A stretch of 64,000 bases of DNA, from NCBI RefSeq assembly GCF_001375555.1, contig NZ_CTDZ01000009.1, positions 124,001 through 188,000 of the forward strand. Reading direction: 5' to 3'. Shown here in pieces: positions 37,622-46,082 of the stretch. This DNA is from Numidum massiliense. Lineage in GTDB: Bacteria; Bacillota; Bacilli; Thermoactinomycetales; Novibacillaceae. Every line of letters starts with the position of its first letter. The first letter of the stretch is position 1. The notes under the pieces are model-generated. The model saw nothing but the letters and a program-made list of their open reading frames with translations, was not told the DNA's origin and ran no database searches. Both the position numbers and the translations under genes were made by a program.

Positions 37622-38623
37622 TTGCGCAAGATCACGATTAAGGACGTTGCCGAAAAGAGTGGTACATCGATTCGCACCGTGTCGCGCGTCATTAACAACC
37701 ATCCGAACGTCAAACGGGAGACGCGGGAAAAAGTACAAGCGGTCATCGACGAACTCGGGTTTAAAGTAAACTTAGTCGCACGGAGTTTGAAGGAACAAAA
37801 AACGAATCAAATCGTCGTGTTTATCGACCAGCGCAGCGGGAAGTACTGGGGCGCGTACCACCACGAAATTTTTCACGAGTTGCACCGATTGGCCAAAAAC
37901 AGCGGCTACCGGATGGTGATCTCTGCCTCCTCTCCGGAAAGCTTTGAAGAAGACGACAACGACGGGTTTCACCTCGTCAAGCACGGTTTGTGTGATGCGG
38001 CGGTTATTTTTGACTCGACCGTCGACGACAAGCGCGTCACTTATTTGAAACAGAGCGGCATCCCGTTCGTGTTGATCGGTAAGAGCCACCGCGATTACGA
38101 CGTGTCTTACGTCGACGTGAACAACTTCTATATCGGTTACTCAGGTGCCCGCCACTTATTTTCAAAAGGCTATAAAGCGTTCCCGCTCTTTTTAGGGAAC
38201 GAGAAATCGATCATTAATCAAGAACGGGCGAAAGGATTTCGCGCGTTTTGCCAAGAGCAGCAGTTGTCGAACGACGTTTATTTCGGATTGACTGACTTCC
38301 AAGCGGTGTATGAAAAAATCCTCGCCGCCATGCAGGAGCAGGAAATTGACGCCGTGTTCATTTCCGGGGACGAGCGCGCACTCGCCGTGTATCGGGCGGC
38401 GATGGAACGAGGATTGTCAATCGGTCGCGAGTTCGGCGTTTTAGGCATCGACAACTTGCAAATGAGCGAGTATATGTACCCACCACTTACGAGCATTGCC
38501 CCGCCAAAACGGGAGATTGCCGAAGCAGTGCTTCGCCTGTTAATCGAGCAAATGACCGACAAGGCATACGTCGCCCAGCAGATCGTGATCACACCTTATC
38601 TCGTTGAACGACAGTCACTTTAG
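37622..38623 (+). CDS. LacI-family transcriptional regulator
   Basis: A 333-residue repressor. The N-terminal HTH is ITIKDVAEKSGTSIRTVSRVIN, and a hinge helix contains VARSL. The periplasmic-binding-protein fold that follows has FLGNEKS, VFISGDERAL and GVLGIDN elements. TTG 37622 is the start: it lies behind GGGGGAGGG, and the homology begins there. No sugar transporter adjoins; the next genes are psuG-psuK after 286 nt, so it may control pseudouridine use, but that is only proximity. Confidence 0.9.
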   Translation: MRKITIKDVAEKSGTSIRTVSRVINNHPNVKRETREKVQAVIDELGFKVNLVARSLKEQKTNQIVVFIDQRSGKYWGAYHHEIFHELHRLAKNSGYRMVISASSPESFEEDDNDGFHLVKHGLCDAAVIFDSTVDDKRVTYLKQSGIPFVLIGKSHRDYDVSYVDVNNFYIGYSGARHLFSKGYKAFPLFLGNEKSIINQERAKGFRAFCQEQQLSNDVYFGLTDFQAVYEKILAAMQEQEIDAVFISGDERALAVYRAAMERGLSIGREFGVLGIDNLQMSEYMYPPLTSIAPPKREIAEAVLRLLIEQMTDKAYVAQQIVITPYLVERQSL

Positions 38624-38909
38624 TTGAGCCAGTCACTCTAGTTTAACGTCAGTGACTGTCGTTGGGCGCCAGTCGCTGCAGTCAAACGATAGTCGCTGTA
38701 ATTGAACCCGTCACCACTTCGAACGCTACGCTGTAAAGGTTACAAATTTGCTATCGTTGGCGGAAGGGCGTTAAAGGCATCAAGCAGGGATGAAACAGTC
38801 ATGTAGAAAGCATGAAGAAGGCATAAGAAGGCATAAGAAGGCATAAGATGAACCGTTTGTCACACCATAATAAGGTAATCTATATATTGCACATTTAGGA
38901 GGAAAACAG
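38624..38909. repeat. Intergenic region with two sets of short direct repeats
   Basis: From 38628 to 38710 imperfect units beginning CAGTCACT/AGTCGCTG recur about every 30 nt. From 38811 to 38850 a 10-nt unit, GCATAAGAAG, is repeated about four times. A possible promoter, TTGTCA near 38859 and TATATA near 38883 (18 nt apart), precedes psuG. No gene is seen. Confidence 0.6.
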
Positions 38910-39812
38910 ATGGAGTTTCTAAAAGTTAGCCCGGAAGTACAACGCGCCCTAGACGAAGGTCAACCAGTCGTCGCTCTTGAGTCGACGATTATTTCCCACG
39001 GCTTTCCGTATCCGGAAAACGTCAAAATGGCGAAAGAAGTCGAGGGGGTCATTCGTGAAAATGGCGCTGTACCGGCGACGATCGCTATTTTAGACGGTAA
39101 AATTTGCGTCGGACTATCGGAGGACGAAATTAATGTACTCGCGACGTCGCCCGATGCGTTCAAAGCGAGCTACCGCGATTTGCCACGCGTGTTAGCGGGT
39201 AAAATGATCGGTGCAACGACTGTCGCTACGACGGCCTACGCCGCGCATTTAGCAGGTATTCGCTTCTTTGCGACCGGCGGACTCGGCGGCGTACACCGCG
39301 GCGTCAACGAAACATTCGACATCTCTGCTGATTTGCCAACGTTGACAAAAACGAAGGTATGTGTCGTTAGTGCTGGCGTGAAGTCCATCTTAGACGTTCC
39401 GAAAACGGTAGAGTACTTAGAAACGCTCGGCGTGCCCGTTTACGGTTATGAAACGGATCGCTACCCCGCGTTTTACACGCGCGATGCCGGCATTCCCGTC
39501 GAAAAAATTGCGAAAGACGAACTCGTGCAGTTACTGAAGACGCAAGACCAGCTAGATTTAGACTACGCGGTTTCTCTCGCTGTCCCGATTCCCGAGGAAG
39601 ATGCACTCGATCCGGATTTCATCGAAAAAACGATCGCGGATGCGATTCGCGAGGCGGAACAAAAAGGTATAAGCGGCAAAGCAGCGACCCCCTTCCTACT
39701 CGCAACGATTAAGGAGAAGAGCGGCGGCAAAAGTGTGGACGCCAACATTGCGCTCGTGAAAAACAACGCAAAAGTAGCGGCGCAGCTCGCCGTCAGCTAC
39801 CACCAGTCATGA
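38910..39812 (+). CDS. psuG: Pseudouridine-5'-phosphate glycosidase
   Basis: A 300-residue enzyme of the IndA/YeiN family. Signatures visible are VALESTIISHGFPYPEN near the N-terminus, GKMIGATTVATT, the FATGGLGGVHRG loop and the VSAGVKSILD segment. It cleaves the C-C bond of pseudouridine 5'-phosphate to uracil and ribose 5-phosphate. AGGAGGA lies upstream of the ATG. The stop overlaps the kinase start, giving the usual glycosidase-kinase pair for degrading pseudouridine from RNA turnover. Confidence 0.96.
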   Translation: MEFLKVSPEVQRALDEGQPVVALESTIISHGFPYPENVKMAKEVEGVIRENGAVPATIAILDGKICVGLSEDEINVLATSPDAFKASYRDLPRVLAGKMIGATTVATTAYAAHLAGIRFFATGGLGGVHRGVNETFDISADLPTLTKTKVCVVSAGVKSILDVPKTVEYLETLGVPVYGYETDRYPAFYTRDAGIPVEKIAKDELVQLLKTQDQLDLDYAVSLAVPIPEEDALDPDFIEKTIADAIREAEQKGISGKAATPFLLATIKEKSGGKSVDANIALVKNNAKVAAQLAVSYHQS

Positions 39813-40675
39813 TTACAGTCGTTGGCGATTTAGTCGTTGACTTTTTGGTTAGTAAAGGCGCCACGAATTTTGCTACAGATACGGACGGGCGCATTCAGCT
39901 CCGTCCGGGCGGTCAGGCGAACAACGTCGCGCGCTTCGTCGCGTCCGAAGGGGCGCCGTGTCGTCTCATTGGAAAAGTAGGGAGTGACCCGCTCGGCACG
40001 TATCTCATTGACGAGGCAAGCAAACACGGAGTCGACTGTGAGGTCGCCAAAGATGCGGAAGTGGAGACAGGGAAAATTGTCATCTTGGTCGACGAGCAGA
40101 CGGGTGAGCGGTCGATGATTACTGATCGCGGTGCGAACACGCGTTTAACGCCGGATGACCTCGTCGGTATTGAAAACAGCGACATCTTGTACATGTCCGG
40201 CTATGCGTTCTTTGAAGACAAGCCGCGCGAGGCGATGCGAGCGGCAAAAGAAGTCGCTCGCGAAGCGGGCATACCGGTCGCCCTCGACCCGAGCTCCACC
40301 TACTTTCTGCAACGACATAAAGAGGCATTTCTACAATTTTTGGACGGCGTCACGTTTTTGTTTCCGAGTTACGAGGAAGGGGTACTGTTGACGGGAGAGA
40401 AAGAGCCGCAAAAAATTGTCGCGGCACTAAGGAAATTCGTGCCGATGCCGGTTTTAACGTGCGGGGAGGAAGGGTGTTGGTTTTACCGCGATGGCTCTTA
40501 TGTTGCGTTGCCCCCGCCCAAAGTGTCAGCCGTTGACACGACGGGTGCTGGAGATTCATTCGCTGGAAGTTTTCTCGCCACATATTGGCGTACGCGCGAT
40601 GTGACGCAAGCCGCCAAACGCGCGGTAGAAGTTGCGGCACAGACGGTAACGTACGTCGGGGCGTTCAAGGATTGA
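39809..40675 (+). CDS. psuK: PfkB-family kinase, probable pseudouridine kinase
   Basis: A 288-residue ribokinase-like protein. It has the N-terminal GDLVVDF and RPGGQANNVA substrate region and the C-terminal DTTGAGDSFAGSF signature with the catalytic Asp. It would phosphorylate pseudouridine to the 5'-phosphate used by PsuG. The start overlaps the psuG stop in ATGA. The family is certain; pseudouridine specificity follows from the pairing. Confidence 0.9.
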   Translation: MITVVGDLVVDFLVSKGATNFATDTDGRIQLRPGGQANNVARFVASEGAPCRLIGKVGSDPLGTYLIDEASKHGVDCEVAKDAEVETGKIVILVDEQTGERSMITDRGANTRLTPDDLVGIENSDILYMSGYAFFEDKPREAMRAAKEVAREAGIPVALDPSSTYFLQRHKEAFLQFLDGVTFLFPSYEEGVLLTGEKEPQKIVAALRKFVPMPVLTCGEEGCWFYRDGSYVALPPPKVSAVDTTGAGDSFAGSFLATYWRTRDVTQAAKRAVEVAAQTVTYVGAFKD

Positions 40676-40846
40676 CCGAAACGATCCACCGTAAGGATTC
40701 ACCGTGTGAAACGCGCGAGTTTTTGCTTCGGAGTTCGGTAGTGGAGACATTTTGTGACGTAGCGATACGTTTTTCGGTTCAGGCACTGGGGAATCCGTAA
40801 AGCTTCACTCTGGTAGCTGTTTTGAGACTATTGACGGTCAAACAGA

Positions 40847-40869
40847 TGCTCGGGGTGGAGCCTTTTTTT
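40847..40869 (+). terminator. Probable terminator after psuGK
   Basis: A short GCTC/GAGC stem with a GC-rich loop is followed by seven T. The rest of the 336-nt gap to the next start holds the promoter at 40921 and no gene. Confidence 0.45.
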
Positions 40870-40920
40870 ATAATAGGAAGGGATTTATCAAAAATGACTG
40901 TTGTCCCAGCATCGCCCATG

Positions 40921-40949
40921 TTGGTATCGTCGTCTGGATACGATACAAT
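40921..40949 (+). promoter_or_regulatory. Promoter TTGGTA-17-TACAAT
   Basis: TTGGTA at 40921-40926 and TACAAT at 40944-40949, 17 nt apart, 63 nt before the TTG start of the first membrane-protein paralogue. Confidence 0.55.
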
Positions 40950-41011
40950 AAAAGCGACACGAACGCGGCCTTACCATGCGGCCTTACCAAGTGGTTAGGG
41001 GGGGACACAGC

Positions 41012-41425
41012 TTGAAATTTTTCATTTCATATATGGTTTCTCTCTTGTTTTCAATGGTCGCACTTGTGTTGCCGTTTGTACACAAGATGATGTCTGACGG
41101 TTTTTTCTACTTTACCGTTATGTTGTCTATTGCGTTGTTCTTATTGGTTCCGCTATCATTTCTCGGGTGTGTGATAGCGGAACTCGTTTTTACCTTGAAA
41201 AAAGAGGACTTTACAAGTTTAAAATCCGGGACGCCAACGTATGTGTCGCTTGGGCTAGCTTTCGGTTTGCTAGTGGAATTAATTTTTTCCCAGCAATCGT
41301 ATGTAGGTGAAAATATGTTTCTAGCGTTTGTTTATTTCGGTTTCGTATCGATCGTCGGATTGCTAGCGTTTTATTACACCCGCTATACGTTAGAAAAGAA
41401 ACAGTCTAGCCTACCTCGTCAGTGA
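41012..41425 (+). CDS. Small four-helix membrane protein, paralogue 2 of 3
   Basis: A 137-residue protein with four hydrophobic helices. It shares with the proteins at 26606 and 41541 the start KFFISY, the PLSFLGC segment followed by Glu and Lys residues, and the final LAFYYTRYTLE. TTG 41012 is preferred over ATG 40976: AGGGGGGG lies 7 nt before it, and the family homology begins there. Function unknown; it sits between psuK and a convergent GntR gene. Confidence 0.75.
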   Translation: MKFFISYMVSLLFSMVALVLPFVHKMMSDGFFYFTVMLSIALFLLVPLSFLGCVIAELVFTLKKEDFTSLKSGTPTYVSLGLAFGLLVELIFSQQSYVGENMFLAFVYFGFVSIVGLLAFYYTRYTLEKKQSSLPRQ

Positions 41426-41540
41426 AGGGAGCGGGGAAGAAAGAGGGAAGGGGAAGTAACTATGCGACTGGTTCGTTTCACGACTGTTACTGTTACATAA
41501 ATGAGATTGTTACATAATCCAACTAAAGGAGGGATGTGGT

Positions 41541-41936
41541 TTGCGATTTATATTGTCCTACTTGGCTTCGTTATTGTCAGCCGTTCTTACGCTTGTGATA
41601 CCGGCTCTCGGAAATAGGAGTTTTGGTGAGTTGCTGGAAGGGTTATCCATCTACTTGACTTTTTTAATCCCGCTATCGTTCGTCGGGTGTATCTTTGGAG
41701 AAGCGCTGTTTGCGTGGAAAAGGGAGCAGGTGATGCGGATCACGAGTGGAGTCGTGTGGTACGTTTTTCTCGCTGTAGCGTATAGCTTTTTGTTCGTATT
41801 AGTTTTTTCAAGTTCAGGCGATTCCTTCGGGAATTTTTTATCGTCCGTAATGGCCTTTAGTATTTTGACGACGATTGGGGCGTTAGCGTTTTATTTTACT
41901 CGCTTGGTGTTTGAATGGGAATATGCACGACGCTAG
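41541..41936 (+). CDS. Small four-helix membrane protein, paralogue 3 of 3
   Basis: A 131-residue protein with four hydrophobic helices, next to its closest relative at 41012 (115 nt gap). Shared features are RFILSY, PLSFVGCIFGEALF and LAFYFTRLVFE. The start is TTG 41541 with AAAGGAGGG 7 nt upstream. Probably a tandem duplicate of 41012 with a more distant copy at 26606. Confidence 0.75.
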   Translation: MRFILSYLASLLSAVLTLVIPALGNRSFGELLEGLSIYLTFLIPLSFVGCIFGEALFAWKREQVMRITSGVVWYVFLAVAYSFLFVLVFSSSGDSFGNFLSSVMAFSILTTIGALAFYFTRLVFEWEYARR

Positions 41937-42067
41937 TGATGTAAGAGTTAAGGGGCTAGACGCCCCTATTACGCGCGAGGATCATGGGACACTATGTGAT
42001 TACCTTAAGGATGAGATCAATTAGAGGGTATTACATCGATAAAAAAGTGCTTCAGGTAAACAAAGGA

Positions 42068-42100
42068 CAATAAGGGGGCGTATGAACGCCTTATTGAATC
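42068..42100 (-). terminator. Probable terminator of the pxp/GntR transcript
   Basis: On the minus strand AATAAGGCGT pairs with ACGCC...CTTATT around a four-base loop, followed by a moderately T-rich tract. The GntR stop codon lies inside the first arm. Confidence 0.5.
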
Positions 42101-42726
42101 AGGATGCGCTTGCCAAAATCTAGGTGATTGACGATTTCGGTAGCTGCTTTTTCCCCTTCTCCGTTTAAGATATTTTCTACAATCCGCTGGTGATCTTCAT
42201 AAGAGACGACGATACGCTCAGCATCTTTTCGCAAGACTTTAATCGCAATTTGATACAAACGGTCCTGAATTTGTTCAATGATGTTGATAATTTCTTTGTT
42301 ATCGTACAGACGGACCAGCGTGAGATGAAATTCATAATCTTTGGCGACAAATCCTGTATAATCTCCAGTCTCCATATATTTTTTTTGCTCTGCAAGGTTT
42401 TGTCTGAGCAAGTAAATACCTTTTTCCGGTAATTGGGAAACTGCTAATTTTTTACCGACATACGATTCCAGTGCCATACGTAAATCATAAATGTCTACCG
42501 CTTTTTTGATAGATAGTTCTTCAACGACAATGCCTTGCTTTGGGGATTGTTTGACAAACCCCTCCGCTTCAAGGCGTTCTAGAGCAGAGCGGATTGGGGT
42601 TCTGCTCATATTCAGCCGTTCGACTAACGAACGTTCGGTTAAAAACTCCCCTGGTTCCAAGCTGCCTTTTAGGATTAAATTCCTTAATTCAATATAAGCT
42701 TTTTCCTTTAATGTCGGTTTGCTCAA
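42091..42726 (-). CDS. GntR-family regulator (FCD subfamily)
   Basis: A 212-residue regulator. The winged HTH has the GntR pattern TERSLVERLNMSRTPIRSALERLEAEGFV, and the all-helical FCD ligand domain contains VAKDYEFHLTLV with metal-type His residues. The start is TTG 42726, 7 nt after AAAGGAG; the upstream ATG/GTG codons lack a site. It lies downstream of the pxpBAC genes on the same strand (192-nt gap) and probably responds to 5-oxoproline or a related acid. Confidence 0.88.
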   Translation of the reverse strand: MSKPTLKEKAYIELRNLILKGSLEPGEFLTERSLVERLNMSRTPIRSALERLEAEGFVKQSPKQGIVVEELSIKKAVDIYDLRMALESYVGKKLAVSQLPEKGIYLLRQNLAEQKKYMETGDYTGFVAKDYEFHLTLVRLYDNKEIINIIEQIQDRLYQIAIKVLRKDAERIVVSYEDHQRIVENILNGEGEKAATEIVNHLDFGKRILIQ

Positions 42727-42918
42727 ATTATTTACTCCTTTACAGTCATCCATTCTCCCGGTCGATCGCAATTATTGGTTCCAGTGAAAAGAAAGTCATT
42801 CATTTGTAAAGTGCTGATCAATGATGAGGAGGCACGCTCATCTTAATAGTAGAAAATGGGAAGGATGTTCCAAATTAGATGCAAGGTGATGTAGCGATAT
42901 TTCGCAAGGGACAACGAT

Positions 42919-44148
42919 TTAAACAACCGTTGCCCCGACACCGAGCATCCGCAGCAGCTTCTCCCGCTCCACATACAACACTTGCGCCTCTTCCACACTC
43001 ACCGCGCGGAACGTCACCGAACGGCCGGGCGGTCGTTGTGCTAAGAGCGGTAAATCGACGGATACGACGGTCGCGATGCGCGCGTAACCGCCAGTCGTCT
43101 GCCGGTCAGCCATTAGCACAATCGGTTCTCCGTTAGCCGGAACTTGAATCGTACCGAGTGCTACCGCGTCGGAGATGATGTCGGCGCCGGTTCGGTGGAT
43201 CAGGCGCGGTCCTGTCAGTCGGTAGCCCATTCGATCGATATGCGGCGATACGGTGTACAGCTGTGTGAGAAACGTTTGTATGCTATCCGTAGTAAAATGG
43301 TCGTCGTCGGGACCGAGCACGACGCGAATAGCCCGATCTGCGTTGTAGTCGGGGATGTACGAAGGATGTAATGACCGGCTCGAGCGGCTGGGTGTCTTTT
43401 CTTTAACGCTGCGCCTGCCACGTCTACCACCATCAAGGGCGTGATTTGTGTCGTCCGTATGACCGACACCCGGTTCGTTAACAGCAACTCCACCGAATAG
43501 TACATCCCCCGTCTGCAACTTTCGCCCCTTCCATCCACCAAACTGCCCTTTGACATACGTCGCTTTACTGCCCATGACGACCGGCACGTCGATCCCGCCG
43601 CGTACGGTGACGTAGGCATATACGCCGCTTTTTGCTTGACCAAAGCTGAGCACTTGCCCCGCCTTGGCGCGAAACGACTGCCACAGCGGGAGTGGCACGC
43701 CGTCGAGTGCGGGCGACAAGTTGGCCCCGCATACTGCGAGTGTACAATCGCGAAGTAGGCGAAAATGTGGTCCGAGTAGGGCAATTTCCAACGCTGCTTC
43801 CTGGCGGTGATTGCCGACGAGTATGTTGCCGACCTGTAAGGCAAAGGGATCGATCGCCCCTGAAACAGCGACCCCGTATGGTTGGTAACCGTAACGGCCG
43901 ACGTCTTGCACCGTAGTAAGGAGGCCGGGTTTTAGCACCTCTAGCAGCGGAGCGGGTGAGGTGTGCGCCGGTCGGGTTGTCTGGCCGCGGTGTCGTCTTT
44001 TACCGCTGTGAGCCGCTTGGCAGTTGTGTATGTGTACAGACCGATGTTTATGCGAGTAAGTAGCTTGACAGTTACGCGTGTGAACCGCTCGTTCTCGTTC
44101 GTTGCGGTTCATGCTACCCGTCAGCGGCGCGTTTATGTGATGTGCCAT
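42919..44148 (-). CDS. pxpC: 5-oxoprolinase subunit C (KipA-like) with an unusual N-terminal extension
   Basis: A 409-residue member of the biotin-dependent carboxyltransferase-like family. The conserved core begins at about residue 69 with LEVLKPGLLTTVQDVGRYG and includes VSGAIDPFA, VTVRGGIDVPVVMGS and ADRQTTGGYARIATV. With PxpA and PxpB it forms the ATP-dependent 5-oxoprolinase that opens pyroglutamate to glutamate. Residues 1-68 are extra: a basic, His-rich tract with two copies of an (H/R)NCQA motif. The ribosome binding site GGGGCGG stands before ATG 44148, and no start or site is seen at residue 69, so the extension seems translated. Confidence 0.9.
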   Translation of the reverse strand: MAHHINAPLTGSMNRNERERAVHTRNCQATYSHKHRSVHIHNCQAAHSGKRRHRGQTTRPAHTSPAPLLEVLKPGLLTTVQDVGRYGYQPYGVAVSGAIDPFALQVGNILVGNHRQEAALEIALLGPHFRLLRDCTLAVCGANLSPALDGVPLPLWQSFRAKAGQVLSFGQAKSGVYAYVTVRGGIDVPVVMGSKATYVKGQFGGWKGRKLQTGDVLFGGVAVNEPGVGHTDDTNHALDGGRRGRRSVKEKTPSRSSRSLHPSYIPDYNADRAIRVVLGPDDDHFTTDSIQTFLTQLYTVSPHIDRMGYRLTGPRLIHRTGADIISDAVALGTIQVPANGEPIVLMADRQTTGGYARIATVVSVDLPLLAQRPPGRSVTFRAVSVEEAQVLYVEREKLLRMLGVGATVV

Positions 44149-44149
44149 C

Positions 44150-44914
44150 TTACCGCCCCACCCGCTTAACCGCGATGTCGTGCGCCGCTAACGCGTGACG
44201 GAGCTTTTTGACAAACTGTACGGCGGACGGGTGATCGCCGTGCACACAAACCGTATCTGCTTGGATCGGAATAATTGTACCGTCGACGGCGTGTACCGTC
44301 CCTTCCTTCACTATGCGGACGACTTGCTGGAGGGCCGTGTCTGCGTCGCGAATGAGCGCGTGCGGATGTGTACGCGGAGTGAGTGTGCCGTCAGGCAGAT
44401 ACGTGCGGTCGGCGAACACCTCTTCGGCGACGGTGAGCCCGACGTCTGTTCCCGCTTTGGCTAAAGCGCTGCCGGATAAGGCGAATAAGATCAGTTCCCG
44501 ATTGAAGTCGTAAACGGCTTGGGCAATCGCTGCGGCTATTTCGGTGTCTGTCGCAGCCGTGTGATAAAGGGCGCCGTGCGGTTTCACGTGATGGAGGGGC
44601 GTTTGCTGTACTGTGGCAAACGCTTGTAGTGCCCCGACCTGATAAAGGACGGAGTTGTAGACGTCGCCTGCGGCAATTTGCATCGGGCGGCGTCCAAAAC
44701 CGATGAGATCTGGCAGTCCTGGATGCGCTCCCAACCCGACGCCTTGTGCGATTGCCAACGCCACCGTGCGGCGCATGACGTTGTGGTCGCCCGCGTGGTA
44801 GCCACAGGCGATGTTTGCCGACGTGACAAACGGTAACACTTTCTCGTCTCGCCCGATTTTGTAAGCGCCGAAGCTCTCTCCGACATCACTGTTTAAATCG
44901 ACACTGTACGCCAT
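44150..44914 (-). CDS. pxpA: 5-oxoprolinase subunit A (LamB/YcsF family)
   Basis: A 254-residue protein with the family signature VDLNSDVGESFGAYKIG at its start, SANIACGYHAGDHNVM, GAHPGLPDLIGFGRR and VKPHGALYH. It is the catalytic scaffold of the three-part 5-oxoprolinase. ATG 44914 lies 8 nt after a GGGGG tract; the longer frame begins within that tract. The stop precedes pxpC by 1 nt. Confidence 0.95.
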   Translation of the reverse strand: MAYSVDLNSDVGESFGAYKIGRDEKVLPFVTSANIACGYHAGDHNVMRRTVALAIAQGVGLGAHPGLPDLIGFGRRPMQIAAGDVYNSVLYQVGALQAFATVQQTPLHHVKPHGALYHTAATDTEIAAAIAQAVYDFNRELILFALSGSALAKAGTDVGLTVAEEVFADRTYLPDGTLTPRTHPHALIRDADTALQQVVRIVKEGTVHAVDGTIIPIQADTVCVHGDHPSAVQFVKKLRHALAAHDIAVKRVGR

Positions 44915-44986
44915 TCGACCGACCCCCATCCCGTTTTTTTTTCAGCTCTTACCCCTATTTTTTCCGTGCGTCTTATCCCCGTGTGC

Positions 44987-45721
44987 TCATCCCCCGCGTG
45001 AGTGGTGCCACGCTTCGATGCGCGGTCTGTACGAACCTTCGCTTACGGCGTGTGCAATGTCGGCAAATTCGCTAGTAGAAATCGGGATAAACCGCAAATA
45101 GTTTCCCGCTTTAAGTAACATTGGCGGTGTTCGCCCCGCATCGAACAATTTTAACGGCGTGCGCCCGACAATGCGCCAACCACCGGGGGATGCTAGCGAG
45201 TAGATGCCTGTTTGCTCCCCGGCAATGCCGACGGAACCGGCCGGTACGTCTGTCCGCGGGTTAGCGAGGCGCGGCGTGGCGATGTCGCGGGACATGCCCC
45301 CTAAATAAGGAAAACCGGGCGTAAAGCCGATCATGTAAACAAAATAAAGCGTTCCTGCGTGTATGTCGATGACCGTTTGCTCATCCAAGCTATTATGCTG
45401 GGCGACGGCCGGGAGATCCGGCCCCATGTCGCCGCCGTAACACGTCGGAATGTCGATGATTAGCGCTGGTGGCTGTTCGGCGTGTGCTAATCGCTGACAA
45501 AGCTGATGCATTATATTGCACAGTTCGCTGTAAGTAAGCGTATACGGGTCATAATACAAGGAAAGTGACGTATAGGTGGACACCCATTCGACGACACCGC
45601 TAATTTTTTCTGTTTCCAATAGAGCGGACATGGCACGGATGATCGCGTTCGTTTCCTCTGAAATCGTATGTCCGAATTGCATGTGTAGACCGCAATCGCC
45701 TAACGGCTTAATTTGAAACAT
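44987..45721 (-). CDS. pxpB: 5-oxoprolinase subunit B (KipI-like)
   Basis: A 244-residue protein of the allophanate hydrolase subunit 1 family. Visible signatures are GDCGLHMQFG at the start, IPTCYGGDMGPDL, YMIGFTPGFPYLGGM, PAGSVGIAGEQTGIY and SPGGWRIVGRTP. It is the first gene of the pxpB-pxpA-pxpC set. The ribosome binding site (GGTGAACGAG) is weak. KipI of B. subtilis also inhibits a sporulation kinase, but the operon argues for 5-oxoproline metabolism. Confidence 0.94.
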   Translation of the reverse strand: MFQIKPLGDCGLHMQFGHTISEETNAIIRAMSALLETEKISGVVEWVSTYTSLSLYYDPYTLTYSELCNIMHQLCQRLAHAEQPPALIIDIPTCYGGDMGPDLPAVAQHNSLDEQTVIDIHAGTLYFVYMIGFTPGFPYLGGMSRDIATPRLANPRTDVPAGSVGIAGEQTGIYSLASPGGWRIVGRTPLKLFDAGRTPPMLLKAGNYLRFIPISTSEFADIAHAVSEGSYRPRIEAWHHSRGG

Positions 45722-46082
45722 ACTCGTTCACCACGCGTTTTTGCTAGTTACATCATGTGTAACGTAAAACAACTTGGGCGGGCTAGTCATTAAACGCCCG
45801 GATGGAAGGAGCAACAACATTTTGGTATAATCAAACAAATGGGACCAACACATGGACGCAGCGCATCCCGCAAGCAGTTGGTTTGCTCTTATTATCGTAT
45901 GCAGTTCCGGTGGAGAATTAGTATAACGCACGACACGCGACGAGATCACATGTGTTCCCGATGTGGTCGGCCACATAAGCGTACGCATCCACCGACCGAC
46001 GCTTTCATTTAAGGGGGCGATGCCGCACGTAGAGTCCCGCACTTTTCTGCAATGGGACCTGTTTTTTTAAGGGGTTGGTTCA
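45722..46082 (+). promoter_or_regulatory. Intergenic stretch with an extended -10 element
   Basis: No gene is convincing over these 361 nt. TGGTATAAT at 45823-45831 is an extended -10 box facing the M50-like gene 252 nt downstream, with only a poor -35. If used, it would give a long untranslated leader. Confidence 0.35.

Noticed and set aside
43215-43844. 209-codon frame antisense-offset within pxpC
   Set aside because: It overlaps the well-supported pxpC in another frame on the same strand, has no ribosome binding site and shows no family features.
45728-46042. 104-codon minus-strand frame before pxpB
   Set aside because: Composition is random, with no ribosome binding site and no recognisable pattern; treated as non-coding.
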